The notes: a model not told the origin generated them from the letters alone. 64,000 nt of DNA from Plantibacter sp. PA-3-X8 (GCF_003856975.1 NZ_CP033107.1:2046001-2110000); one strand, 5' to 3'; positions 26,561 through 36,207 are shown, counted from the first letter of the stretch. Numbers and translations are program-made.

Positions 26561-26621
26561 CGCGAACTGTCACTCGACGCTAGTCCGGCGCCCCGCGACT
26601 AGCCGGAAGTGACAGTTCGCG
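26561..26621. repeat. 61-bp palindromic element, copy 1
   Basis: Perfect 14-bp outer arms (CGCGAACTGTCACT at 26561-26574, its complement at 26608-26621) enclose an inner CTAGTC...GACTAG pair and a short variable centre. It is identical to copy 2 except for about nine central bases. The right-hand part of the element encodes the last ~14 codons and stop of the DUF559-type gene. It may also terminate folD. Confidence 0.9.
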
Positions 26622-27497
26622 AGCCAGGGCGGTGAGGATGGGCGACGGGTCCGTCAGGTGTGAGCGGTTCACCCGGATGACCCGCCAGCCCGCTGCCATG
26701 ACTCGGTCGAGGCGATCGATGTCGTGGAAGATCTGCCGTTCATCCGTGAAGTGGGTGCCGCCGTCGTATTCGACGAGGACCCGCTGTTCGGGATACACCA
26801 GGTCGCCCAAGGCCAGAAACCGTCCGTGGGCGTCTGAGATGACCTCGTTGACGAGTGGTTCCGGAAGGCCCGCGCGGACGATCAGCAAGCGCAAGGCGGT
26901 CTCCATCGGCGAATCCGTCCGAGGCCGCATCATCGAGAACGCGAGCCGCAGCCGTTTCGCGCCGCGACGGCCGTTCATCCGTGCCAGCCCGCGGACGATC
27001 TGCTGCTCCGAGGCCAGTGGTCGCTTGCGGCGGAGCAGCACGTCGCCGGCGATCACCAGGTCGTCCAAGGGGAGCCGGGTTCCGAGCTGACACCAGGCGT
27101 CGACGGCGGTCAGTACCGGCAGTCCTTCGACGGCGACGACCTCCCAGTGGTCCCCGTCGAGTTGATGCCCGCGCACGCCCGCTCCTCGAGGCGCGCGTGC
27201 CGGCGCGATGGAGGCGACATCGAGTGGTGCCTCGTGTTCCCAGGTGGGCACGGGGAGGCCGTGCAACGCCGCCGCGCTCACGTGGCTGAAGAACTGCCCG
27301 TCGTGCAGGAGCGGGGCGTAGGCGTGACAGCGTCCGGGGATGTCCGTGGGCTGGTCGAGCGGTGCCCGGACGCCTCGGTGCGGCGTGGCGAGGTCGCCCG
27401 CTCGTAGCCGCGATCGAGGCACGCCGAGTTCGTCGGCGTCGGCCATGGAGAACGGCTGCTTGCTGAGTTCGAGGGGGAGGGGACGTCGGCGGACCAT
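26580..27497 (-). CDS. DUF559-domain protein with AbiEi-like N-terminus
   Basis: 305 residues from ATG 27497. The N-terminal ~180 residues resemble the AbiEi-type winged-helix proteins often found with this C-terminus (ELGVPRSRLRAGDLATPHRG, later FFSHVSAAALHGLPVP). The C-terminal ~110 residues look like a Vsr/DUF559 PD-(D/E)xK-type nuclease fold: METALRLLIVRAGL, then VLVEYDGGTHFTDERQ and GWRVIRVNRSHL. No cognate toxin or modification gene lies beside it. The C-terminal ELSLPASRG residues are encoded by the first palindrome. The gene sits alone between folD and galK and is bracketed by the two palindromes, which suggests a small mobile or selfish cassette. Function is unknown. Confidence 0.8.
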   Translation of the reverse strand: MVRRRPLPLELSKQPFSMADADELGVPRSRLRAGDLATPHRGVRAPLDQPTDIPGRCHAYAPLLHDGQFFSHVSAAALHGLPVPTWEHEAPLDVASIAPARAPRGAGVRGHQLDGDHWEVVAVEGLPVLTAVDAWCQLGTRLPLDDLVIAGDVLLRRKRPLASEQQIVRGLARMNGRRGAKRLRLAFSMMRPRTDSPMETALRLLIVRAGLPEPLVNEVISDAHGRFLALGDLVYPEQRVLVEYDGGTHFTDERQIFHDIDRLDRVMAAGWRVIRVNRSHLTDPSPILTALARELSLPASRGAPD

Positions 27498-27545
27498 CCC
27501 ACCACGGTGCCGACTGCGGCGCTTCGGCGTCGGAAGTTCTCCACA

Positions 27546-27620
27546 CCCTGCCCGCGAACTGTCACTCGACGCTAGTCCGAGCGGCCGGGACTAGCCGGAA
27601 GTGACAGTTCGCGGGCAGGG
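27546..27620. repeat. 61-bp palindromic element, copy 2 (with extended arms)
   Basis: The 61-bp core at 27553-27613 is in the same orientation as copy 1, and here the perfect outer arms extend to 21 bp (27546-27566 with 27600-27620). It lies between the galK stop and the start of the DUF559-type gene, 10 bases from galK, so it could also serve as the galK terminator. Confidence 0.9.
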
Positions 27621-27630
27621 GAGGGGGAGG

Positions 27631-28787
<1,157 letters not shown>

Positions 28788-28791
<4 letters not shown>

Positions 28792-29939
28792 ACGGGGTTC
28801 TCCTCGTCGGCTGCGGCGATCGCGGCGCGCAGGGCGGTGGCGGTGGTCTCCGGTGGGACGTCGCCGATCCAGGCGCCCATGGCGGCCTCGGAGCCGGCCA
28901 GGTACTTCAGTCGATCGGCTCCACGACGCGGGGAGGTGAGCTGCAGGTGGAGTCGGAGCTCGTCGCGGTGGACACGGGTCGGGGCCTGGTGCCAGGCGGC
29001 GATGTACGGGGTCGGGGTGTCGTACAGGGCGTCGACGCCGCGCAGCAACCGCAGGTAGAGGCCGGCGAGCTCGTCGCGCTCCTCGAGCGAGGTCGCAGCG
29101 AAGTCGGGCACGTGGCGGTGGGGGAGCAGGTGCACCTCGATTGGCCAGCGCGCCGCGAACGGGACGAACGCCGTCCAGTGCTCGCCGGCGAGGACGACGC
29201 GCTCGTCCGCCTGCTCCGCGGCGAGGATGTCGGCGAAGAGCCCGGGACCGTAGGCCTCGCTCGCGGCGATGAGCCGCTGCGTGCGCGGGGTCACGTAGGG
29301 GTAGGAGTAGATCTGTCCGTGCGGGTGGTGGAGGGTGACGCCGATCTGCTCCCCGCGGTTCTCGAAGGGGAACACCTGCTGGATCGAGTCGATCTGCGAC
29401 AGCGCGTGCGTCCGGCGGGCCCACGCCTCGATCACCGTGCGCGCCCGGGTGCGGGACAGCGAACCGAAGGAGCCGGTGCTCGACGGGCTGAAGCTCACGA
29501 CCTCGCAGCGGCCGACCGAAGTGCGCGTCCGGCCGATCCCGATCGTCTCGAGGTCGGCGAGATCGACCGGTGCGTTCTCGTCTTCGAGCAGCGGCCCGAA
29601 GGACGGCGACTTGTTCTCGAAGACCGCGACGTCGTACTGGTCGGGGATCTCGGAGGGGTTCGAGGGACTCGCGGGTGCGAGCGGGTCGAGGTTCGCCGGG
29701 GGCAGCATCACCCGGTTCTGGCGTGCGGCGGCGATCGAGATCCACTCACCCGTCAGCGGGTCCTGGCGCATGGACGCGGTCGGCGGTCGTGGGGCGAGTT
29801 CGCGTGCGTCGGGCAGTCGCTCCGCGGGTAACGTCGAGTCGACGTCGTCGAAGTAGATGAGTTCGCGACCGTCGGCGAGGCGCTGGGTCGAGCTCGCGAT
29901 CGCCGGGTCGATGACGAAAGTGTCGTCGAGTGGGGGCAT
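28788..29939 (-). CDS. galT: Galactose-1-phosphate uridylyltransferase
   Basis: 383 residues from ATG 29939, with GAGG seven bases upstream; a longer frame to 29978 lacks this. It exchanges galactose-1-phosphate with UDP-glucose. The uridylylated histidine lies in HHPHGQIYSYPYVTP, and EVHLLPHRHVPDF carries further metal or substrate histidines. It is the first gene of galTK. A galE is not in the window. The DeoR-type gene divergent from it is the likely regulator. Confidence 0.96.
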
Positions 29940-29967
29940 GGGGATCCTCAGAACGGGTTGTCGAAAG

Positions 29968-29984
29968 GAAACGTACAACGTTTC
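29968..29984. promoter_or_regulatory. Perfect palindrome, candidate operator of galTK and its regulator
   Basis: GAAACGTACAACGTTTC has perfect 7-bp arms around ACA, centred in the 83-bp divergent gap, 29 bases upstream of galT and 39 upstream of the DeoR-type gene. An AT-rich stretch with TATAGG follows toward the regulator. It is well placed to control both directions. Confidence 0.65.
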
Positions 29985-30022
29985 GCCTTGAAAAGTATAG
30001 GCAAGTCAGCGAAGATTCAAGC

Positions 30023-30835
30023 ATGTCCGACGACGAGCCGATGCTGTTGCCCGCCCCGCTGCGACGCGACCGCATCCGCGAGCTCCTCGATGAGCGCGGC
30101 TTCGTGCGCGTGGCCGACATCTCCGACGACTTCGGTGTCTCACGGGTGACCGCCCGGACGGACCTCGACACCCTCGTCGACCAGGGCGACGCCGTCCGCG
30201 TGCACGGAGGTGCGATGCCCGTGCAGGGACGCGGCGCCGTGGAGTCGCCGATCGAACTCGCGACCGCGACCTCGGCGCACGCGAAGCAGCGGATCGGTGA
30301 GGCCGCGGCCGCGATGGTGCGCTCCGGTCAGAGCGTGATCGTCGACGTCGGCAGCACCGGCCTCGCCCTCGCCCGCGCGCTCAAGGCTCGCCGCGACCTC
30401 GCCGACGTGGTGGTCATCACGAACGGCTTGACCATCGCGCTCGAACTCGAGTCGGAGATCCCGAGGTTCTCGGTGATCGTCACGGGTGGGTCGCTTCGAC
30501 CACTCCAGCATTCGCTCGTCGATCCGCTCGCCGGGTCGCTGCTCAGCCAGGTCCATGCCGATCTCGCGTTCATCGGGTGCAACGGTGTCGACGCCGGCCA
30601 TGGCGTGACCAACGTCAACCTGCCCGAGGCCGAGGTGAAGGCCAGGATGGTTCGCGCCGCCGAGCGGGTGGTCGTGGTCGCCGACGCCTCGAAGCTCGGG
30701 GTGCGGCAGCTCGGCCGGATCGCCGGGCTGGAGGCCTTCGACGCCCTCCTGACCGACGACGGGGCCGCGCCCGAGACCATCGCGCTCCTCCGAGAAGCGG
30801 GACTTGCGGTGACGCTCGTCCCACTCGGCGACTGA
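30023..30835 (+). CDS. DeoR-family sugar regulator
   Basis: 270 residues from ATG 30023; the in-frame ATG at 30041 is an alternative, and neither has a strong ribosome site. Residues ~15-70 are the DeoR helix-turn-helix (RDRIRELLDERGFVRVADIS, VSRVTARTDLDTL, HGGA). The rest is the sugar-phosphate sensor domain, with DVGSTGLALARAL, ITNGLTIALEL and ADLAFIGCNGVDAGHGVT. It is divergent from galTK and probably represses it, released by a galactose-derived phosphate. Confidence 0.93.
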   Translation: MSDDEPMLLPAPLRRDRIRELLDERGFVRVADISDDFGVSRVTARTDLDTLVDQGDAVRVHGGAMPVQGRGAVESPIELATATSAHAKQRIGEAAAAMVRSGQSVIVDVGSTGLALARALKARRDLADVVVITNGLTIALELESEIPRFSVIVTGGSLRPLQHSLVDPLAGSLLSQVHADLAFIGCNGVDAGHGVTNVNLPEAEVKARMVRAAERVVVVADASKLGVRQLGRIAGLEAFDALLTDDGAAPETIALLREAGLAVTLVPLGD

Positions 30836-30912
30836 CCTCGCGCCGCGTCCTGCCGTCCCGCGCGGCGTCCCGGCACTCGCGCGCCGACGGCCCGATGCGG
30901 CAGCATGGTCGC

Positions 30913-31428
30913 ATGAGTGATCGAGCGCATCCTGCCGTGTCAATCGTCGAGCAGACGCTGCGTGATCGTGGGGCTCAGGGCGAGGTCACCTGGCTCGACG
31001 ATGCTGCTCGAACGGCAGCGCTCGCAGCGGAGGCCTTGGGGATCGAGGTCGGGGCGATCGCGAACTCCCTCGTGTTCACGCTCGACGGCGAGCCGACGCT
31101 GATCCTCACGAGCGGCGCCCACCGTGTCGACACCGCCTGGGTCGGCGAGCGGCTCGGTGGACGGCTGAAGCGTGCTGACGCCGAGGTCGTCAAGGCGGCG
31201 ACGGGACAGGTGATCGGTGGCGTCGCGCCCGTCGGTCACCCGGAACCGATCCGCACCTACGTGGACGAGGCGCTCACCGCCTACCCGGAGGTCTGGGCCG
31301 CAGCCGGCCATGCGCACACGGTGTTCCCGACGACCTTCGAGGAGCTCGTGCGGGTGACCGGCGGGCAGGTCATCGCGGTGGAGCCGCCGACGGATCCTGC
31401 GGGGTCGTCGGCAGCTGCGTCGGTGTAG
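30913..31428 (+). CDS. YbaK/aminoacyl-tRNA deacylase-like protein
   Basis: 171 residues from ATG 30913. The YbaK/ProX fold is shown by IEVGAIANSLVF near residue 55, LILTSGAHRVD, and VIGGVAPVGHPEPIRTYVDEAL. Such proteins hydrolyse mischarged tRNAs such as Cys-tRNA(Pro). The last 59 bases overlap the 3' end of the convergent CPBP gene, which reads the same DNA on the other strand. Confidence 0.9.
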   Translation: MSDRAHPAVSIVEQTLRDRGAQGEVTWLDDAARTAALAAEALGIEVGAIANSLVFTLDGEPTLILTSGAHRVDTAWVGERLGGRLKRADAEVVKAATGQVIGGVAPVGHPEPIRTYVDEALTAYPEVWAAAGHAHTVFPTTFEELVRVTGGQVIAVEPPTDPAGSSAAASV

Positions 31429-32473
31429 CCACCGGAGCGGCCATGGCGGCCGGCGGCGTCCCCCGCTGCTTCGTCACCCGGCTCGGCGGCAGCGGAGCCG
31501 TCGCGGTCACGCCGTTCCTGCGCCCCCACCAGGTGCTCACGACGGCTGCGGCGACGCAGAGCGCCATCGGGATGAGCATGAACGGTCCGCCGGCACCCTC
31601 GCCTCGCTCGAAGACCTGGTCGGTCTGCGACATGAGGGCCGTGGGGACGAGGAGGAGGACGTTGTTCGTCGCGTGGATGAGCACCGGAGCCTCGAGGCCA
31701 CCGGTTCCGCGGGCGGCGAAGGACATCGAGGCGCCGAACACGAAGTAGTAGGCTATGAGCCAGGGGTCGCCGGCGAAGTGCACCGAGGCGAAGACCGCGC
31801 CGGAGACGACCGTGCCGACGAGGAACGCCGTGATCGGTCGACTGAACCAGGATCCGACGGAACGTTGGATGAGGCCGCGCGCCCCGTACTCCTCGCCCGC
31901 CGACTGCAGCGGCGTCGTGAGGATCACGACGGCGAGCATCGCGATCATGGTGCCGTCGACGACGATGGGCTCGAGCGGCGAGAGCAGGACGGACGCTCCG
32001 ACGTACACGATCCACACCGGGACGATGATGAGCGCGAGACGCCCGAACCAGCGCCAGCGGAAGCGACCCTCCACCGAGGACAGCCACCGCGGCCGGACGC
32101 CGAAGAGCGCCCACTGGATGAGCATCGACACCGGGATGAGCGCGGCGAGCGACAAGTTGTTCGCGAGCATCGTCACCGGCGTCAGCGTCATGAGGCCGTT
32201 CGCGACGTCGTCGAGTGTGTAGGCCCCGGTGGCCACGTCCACGATGAGCGCGATGCCGCCGAGAACGATCGAGAGGATCAGGAACCCGACGACGAGGAGG
32301 AGGAGTGCGAGGGCGCCGCGCCACCAGGCCGGTGCGGCGCGGAGGGCGTGGTCGTAGGTCACGAGCTGCCGCTGGGGCACGGCTGGATCGACGGGCGTCG
32401 AGGCTGGTGCCGTCGAGGGTGATGGTGATGGCGATGGCGAAGGCGTCTGCGGGTGCTGTCCAGGATTCGTCAT
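31370..32473 (-). CDS. CPBP-family intramembrane metalloprotease
   Basis: 367 residues from ATG 32473. After a Pro/Ser-rich cytoplasmic N-terminus (~40 residues) come about eight spans. The three family motifs are present: EEYGARG (EExxxR), FASVHF (FxxxH) and HATNN (HxxxN), so it should be an active Abi/CAAX-type membrane protease. Substrate unknown. The C-terminus is also Pro-rich and overlaps the YbaK-like gene tail to tail. Confidence 0.93.
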   Translation of the reverse strand: MTNPGQHPQTPSPSPSPSPSTAPASTPVDPAVPQRQLVTYDHALRAAPAWWRGALALLLLVVGFLILSIVLGGIALIVDVATGAYTLDDVANGLMTLTPVTMLANNLSLAALIPVSMLIQWALFGVRPRWLSSVEGRFRWRWFGRLALIIVPVWIVYVGASVLLSPLEPIVVDGTMIAMLAVVILTTPLQSAGEEYGARGLIQRSVGSWFSRPITAFLVGTVVSGAVFASVHFAGDPWLIAYYFVFGASMSFAARGTGGLEAPVLIHATNNVLLLVPTALMSQTDQVFERGEGAGGPFMLIPMALCVAAAVVSTWWGRRNGVTATAPLPPSRVTKQRGTPPAAMAAPVATPTQLPTTPQDPSAAPPR

Positions 32474-32590
32474 GCTGCCAGGGTAGGCAACCGTCGCGAC
32501 AGGACGCGTCCCCCGAGCGATGGACGACGAGCGACGGATAGCCCGCGATCGGCCTGGTCCCGAACGCTCGACGGTGGGAGACTGGCCGGT

Positions 32591-32947
32591 ATGGCCGGAC
32601 ACCGCATCTTCACGACGAGCTTCGCCAGCGTGTACCCGCTCTACGTCGCGAAGGCGGAGCGGAAGGGCCACACGAAGGACGAGGTGGACCAGGTCATCAC
32701 CTGGCTCACGGGCTACGACGACGCCGCGATCGAACGGGTGCTCGCCGACGATACCGACTTCGAGACCTTCTTCGCCGAAGCGCCGGCGATGCACCCCAAC
32801 GCGTCGCTCATTACGGGGCTCATCTGCGGCATCCGCGTCGAGGAGATCGAGGATCCCCTGATGCAGCGCATCCGTCAGCTCGACAAGCTCGTGGACGAGG
32901 TCGCGAAGGGGAAGAAGATGACGTCGATCCTCCGCACCTCCGCCTGA
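32591..32947 (+). CDS. DUF2200 family protein
   Basis: 118 residues from ATG 32591. HRIFTTSFASVYPLYVAKAE, then GHTKDEVDQVITWLTGYD, are the hallmark of the DUF2200 family of small cytosolic proteins of unknown function. Single-gene unit, divergent from the CPBP protease and followed by a hairpin. Confidence 0.93.
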   Translation: MAGHRIFTTSFASVYPLYVAKAERKGHTKDEVDQVITWLTGYDDAAIERVLADDTDFETFFAEAPAMHPNASLITGLICGIRVEEIEDPLMQRIRQLDKLVDEVAKGKKMTSILRTSA

Positions 32948-32978
32948 CGGCCGAACGCGAGCCCCTCCGATGACGCAG

Positions 32979-33008
32979 ACGGCCGCCGCGCGAGTGCGCG
33001 ACGGCCGT
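32979..33008. terminator. Hairpin terminator between convergent genes
   Basis: A 13-bp stem with one mismatch (32979-32991 with 32996-33008, loop GAGT) lies between the ends of the DUF2200 gene and the convergent MFS gene. Confidence 0.75.
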
Positions 33009-33028
33009 GTGCTCGGGACCCGCTTGGA

Positions 33029-34525
33029 TCAGTGCGCGAGCACCGGTTCCGCGGACGCCTCCGGGGCGTGGTGCAGGGCGAGCCCCTGGTTGCGTCGGCG
33101 GAACAGCAGTGCCGCCGTCACGGCGCCGACCGCGAAGAACCCGGCGCCCCAGAAATAGGCGGTCTGGTAGCTCTGGATCGCAGCCTGCGCCAGCACTTCG
33201 GGGGTGGGCGGCGCGTTGTCGGTCACGTAGGCCGTGGCGGCGCTCGCCGCGAGGGTGTTGAGCAGCGCCACACCGATCGACCCGCCGACTTGCTGGCTCG
33301 TGTTGACCGTCGCCGACGCGACCCCGGCGAACGCCCGGTCGACACCGAGCGTCGCGGTCTGCATCGAGGCGGGCATGATCGATCCCATCGCGAAGCCGAG
33401 CACCATGAGCGCGGGCATGACGTTGCCGACATAGGAGCTGTCGAGGTCGAGTCGGGTGAGGAGGAGCATGCCGATCGCACCGAGCGTCATGCCGAACGGC
33501 ACCATGACCTTCGGCCCGAAGCGGGGGACGAGGAGGTTGGTCCCCAGCTGCGCGGCGAGCACGAGCATCGCGATCATCGGGAGGAAGGCGAAGCCCGTCT
33601 GCTGTGGTGAGTACCCGAGCGAGGCCTGCAGGTAGTAGGTGACGAAGAGGAAGATGCCGAACATCCCGGCTCCGGCGATCATGACCGAGATGAACGCGGC
33701 ACCGCGGTTGCGGTCGAGGATGATCGACAACGGGAGGAGCGGGTGCGCGGCCCGGCGCTGCCAGAGGACGAACACGACGAGGAGCACGGCTGCGGCGGCG
33801 AGGAAGGCCCAGCTGAGCGGCGAGTCCCACCCGTCGGTCTCGGCATTGGCGAAGCCGTAGACGAGGCTGAACAACGCACCCGAGACGAGGACGGTGCCCG
33901 GAACGTCGAGCTTGGGGCGGGGGCCGGTCGTCTTCGGGGTGATGATGAAGAGGGCCGCCCCGACGATGGCGACCACGGCGATCACGACGTTGATGTACAG
34001 GTTCCAGCGCCAGTCGAACTGCTCGGTGAGGAATCCGCCGAGGAGGAGACCGACCGCGCCACCTGCGCCGGCGATCGCACCGAAGACGCCGAACGCGCGG
34101 GCGCGCTCCTTCGGGATCGTGAAGGTGGTCGTGAGCATCGCGAGCGCGGTCGGCGCGAGGAGGGCGGCGAAGACGCCCTGGAGTGCCCGCGCGGCGACGA
34201 GGGTGCCGAACGAGTCCGCTGCGCCTCCGAGGGCCGAGGCGATCGCGAACCCGACGAGCCCGATGATGAAGGCCCGCTTCCGGCCCATGAGGTCGGACAG
34301 GCGTCCGCCGAGCAGCAGCAGGCTGCCGAAGGCGAGGGAGTAGGCGGTGACGATCCACTGGCGATCGCCGTCGGAGAACCCGAGGTCGGCCTGTGCGGCG
34401 GGCATCGCGATGTTCACGACGGTGGCGTCGAGCACGACCATGAGTTGCGCGAGGCCGACGGTGACGAGCGTCCACCAGCGGCGTGAGGAGACTGCCGGGG
34501 TTCCGGCGGCGAGATTCGAAGTCAT
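33029..34525 (-). CDS. MFS drug exporter, DHA2 (EmrB/QacA) family
   Basis: 498 residues from ATG 34525, with 14 predicted spans. Family features: VVLDATVVNIAMPAAQADL in span 1, WIVTAYSLAFGSLLLLGGRL, the loop motif GRLSDLMGRKRAF, and ALQGVFAALLAPTALAML (motif C-like region). It is expected to export drugs or other hydrophobic compounds by proton antiport. A TetR repressor gene lies divergently 106 bases away, with several palindromes between. Confidence 0.94.
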   Translation of the reverse strand: MTSNLAAGTPAVSSRRWWTLVTVGLAQLMVVLDATVVNIAMPAAQADLGFSDGDRQWIVTAYSLAFGSLLLLGGRLSDLMGRKRAFIIGLVGFAIASALGGAADSFGTLVAARALQGVFAALLAPTALAMLTTTFTIPKERARAFGVFGAIAGAGGAVGLLLGGFLTEQFDWRWNLYINVVIAVVAIVGAALFIITPKTTGPRPKLDVPGTVLVSGALFSLVYGFANAETDGWDSPLSWAFLAAAAVLLVVFVLWQRRAAHPLLPLSIILDRNRGAAFISVMIAGAGMFGIFLFVTYYLQASLGYSPQQTGFAFLPMIAMLVLAAQLGTNLLVPRFGPKVMVPFGMTLGAIGMLLLTRLDLDSSYVGNVMPALMVLGFAMGSIMPASMQTATLGVDRAFAGVASATVNTSQQVGGSIGVALLNTLAASAATAYVTDNAPPTPEVLAQAAIQSYQTAYFWGAGFFAVGAVTAALLFRRRNQGLALHHAPEASAEPVLAH

Positions 34526-34541
34526 GCTGAGGACTCTATAC

Positions 34542-34606
34542 GGAACTGAGCAGTTTCGGAACCGAATAGTTCCAGAACGTTCGAGTTCCTGAACTATGCT
34601 GTTCCC
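34542..34606. promoter_or_regulatory. Operator cluster between MFS exporter and TetR genes
   Basis: Three related inverted repeats of GGAAC/GTTCC half-sites: GGAACTGAGCAGTTTC (34542-34557), GGAACCGAATAGTTCC (34558-34573) and the region 34590-34606 with GAAC...GTTC. The third overlaps TATGCT (34595-34600), a likely -10 box of the TetR gene. This is the expected form of TetR autoregulation together with control of the exporter. Confidence 0.7.
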
Positions 34607-34631
34607 GGAGACGAAAGGGAGGTGAGCCGCG

Positions 34632-35243
34632 ATGACGCAGCTCGAGACCCCACCCGCAGCGCCGAAGCTCGGCCGGAAGCGCGACCACACGCGGGACGCT
34701 GAGATCCTCGACGCCGCGCTCGACGTCCTCGCCGACACGGGCTACGCCGGGATGACGGTCGACATGGTCGCCGCGCGGGCGAAGGCCGGCAAGGCGACGC
34801 TCTACCGCCGATGGGCGTCGAAGTCCGAACTCGTGATCGACGCGGTCGCCTGCATGAAGCAGATCGATCCCGACTTCTCGAAGCTGCCCGACACCGGTTC
34901 ACTCCGCGGCGACCTCGTCGCGATGATCAAGGCGCCATCCATCGCCGAGGGCGAGCGCAAGATGCGCGTGTTCGCCGGCGTGATGTCGATGATCTCGGAT
35001 GCCCCGGAGCTCACCGAGTCCATCCATGCGGCGATCGTGGAGCCGCGCATGGCGGTCAACCGCTTCCTGTTGCAGCGCGCGATCGACCGCGGTGAGATCC
35101 GCGCGGACGCCGATGTGGAGACCCTTGCGCTGATCAGCCAGGCGATGGTGAGCTATCGCGTGCTCATGCTGCGGGAGCCGGTGACGCGTGACTTCCTCGT
35201 GTCGGTGATCGACGGCGTCATCATCCCGGCCGTCCGGAAGTAG
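34632..35243 (+). CDS. TetR-family repressor of the adjacent MFS exporter
   Basis: 203 residues from ATG 34632, with GGGAGGTGAG upstream. The N-terminal helix-turn-helix (AEILDAALDVLADTGYAGMT, AGKATLYRRWASKSELV) is typical TetR; the C-terminal domain resembles TetR_C_16-like regulators. It is divergent from the DHA2 exporter and very probably represses it until a substrate binds. It is followed 4 bases later by a gene of unknown function. Confidence 0.93.
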   Translation: MTQLETPPAAPKLGRKRDHTRDAEILDAALDVLADTGYAGMTVDMVAARAKAGKATLYRRWASKSELVIDAVACMKQIDPDFSKLPDTGSLRGDLVAMIKAPSIAEGERKMRVFAGVMSMISDAPELTESIHAAIVEPRMAVNRFLLQRAIDRGEIRADADVETLALISQAMVSYRVLMLREPVTRDFLVSVIDGVIIPAVRK

Positions 35244-35247
35244 CTCG

Positions 35248-36051
35248 ATGACCGACGGATCCGCCCGATCTCGAACCGGGCTGCTCGATCACGCCGCGCC
35301 GGTCCACCTCGGGACGCCCGACGCCGCACTGCGCTTCTCAGGCTTCCGTGAGCCGGGCGGACGCCACCTCATCGTCGATGGCGCGGAGGCGTTCGAGTTG
35401 AGCTTCCCGTGCGGAAGCTGCGCGCTGCTGTTTCGACGTCTGGACGAGGGTGCTCGGGCGCTCGCCGCAGGCGCACTGCACGATCACCTCGACGAGGGTG
35501 TGCCCGCGATCGACGACCCTTCGTTACGCGACCTCGTGTCGACGATCCTGCCGGAGGGGACTTACCTGCCACTCCTGCTGTCCATCGAGCCCGTCCTGGT
35601 CGCTCCGGGTGACGATCACGACTACTTCTCGCGGGAACAGGTCACGCACCGCGGCATCGACCCCACGCTTGGTGCGCCGGAGGACCCGGCGACCGGCTAC
35701 TACCGCGGCCCGACCCGGACGACCGGCGAGCACGAGACCCTCTTCGAGTTCCTGGTGCCGATGGTGCCGCCCGGTTGGAACGACCGCGAGCGCGTGGCCT
35801 CGTATGAGGAGCGGCTTCGTGCCGGGGGAGCGGCGACCGTGCTCGCGGTCTCCGTGCTGGACCGGACGCAGCCGTTCGACAGCTTCGACGCCCACACGGG
35901 TCTCGTGCACTTCGTGCTCGACGGCCACCACAAGCTCGAAGCAGCCGCGCGTCTCGGGGTCGCGATCACGGTCCTGTCGTTCGTCTCGATCGACGCGAGC
36001 CTCGCGGACGAGGCGACGGTGACCGGCCTCCCGGAGCTGCTCGCGCGCTGA
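35248..36051 (+). CDS. Hypothetical protein with DGHHK motif
   Basis: 267 residues from ATG 35248, 4 bases after the TetR gene and so probably co-transcribed. I do not recognise the family. It is soluble, with an early Cys pair (PCGSC near residue 54) and a C-terminal VLDGHHKLEAAARLG segment that recalls the DGxHR loop of ParB/sulfiredoxin folds, though the rest does not resemble those proteins. ERVASYEERLRAGGAATVL precedes it. The function is unknown, and a link to the exporter rests only on position. Confidence 0.7.
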   Translation: MTDGSARSRTGLLDHAAPVHLGTPDAALRFSGFREPGGRHLIVDGAEAFELSFPCGSCALLFRRLDEGARALAAGALHDHLDEGVPAIDDPSLRDLVSTILPEGTYLPLLLSIEPVLVAPGDDHDYFSREQVTHRGIDPTLGAPEDPATGYYRGPTRTTGEHETLFEFLVPMVPPGWNDRERVASYEERLRAGGAATVLAVSVLDRTQPFDSFDAHTGLVHFVLDGHHKLEAAARLGVAITVLSFVSIDASLADEATVTGLPELLAR

Positions 36052-36071
36052 TCACTTCGGGCGTGTGACCG

Positions 36072-36117
36072 GGTGGATCACGCAGCGCTGGATCCCCCGA
36101 TCCCTGCGTGACCCACC
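36072..36117 (+). terminator. Long hairpin terminator
   Basis: A 14-bp outer stem with one mismatch (36072-36085 with 36104-36117) and an inner GGATC/GATCC pair lie 20 bases after the stop of the DGHHK gene. The rest of the 300-bp gap to the next TetR gene holds a likely operator (36208-36224) and no coding frame I can support. Confidence 0.7.
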
Positions 36118-36207
36118 GGTCGAGGCGGTGAGCGTCGCAAACCCCCGTCGCGAATACACAGTCCACTGAGGCGTGGACCGCGGCGGCATCACCTCCACTA
36201 GTGTGTC

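Noticed and set aside
26554..27630. Insertion sequence between folD and galK
   Set aside because: No transposase motif (DDE, HUH or serine recombinase) is visible in the gene and no short target duplication was recognised; it is reported as a candidate cassette only.
35369..35931. Antisense frames in the DGHHK gene
   Set aside because: The plus-strand frame follows the TetR gene by 4 bases and has a coherent globular composition; the antisense frames do not.
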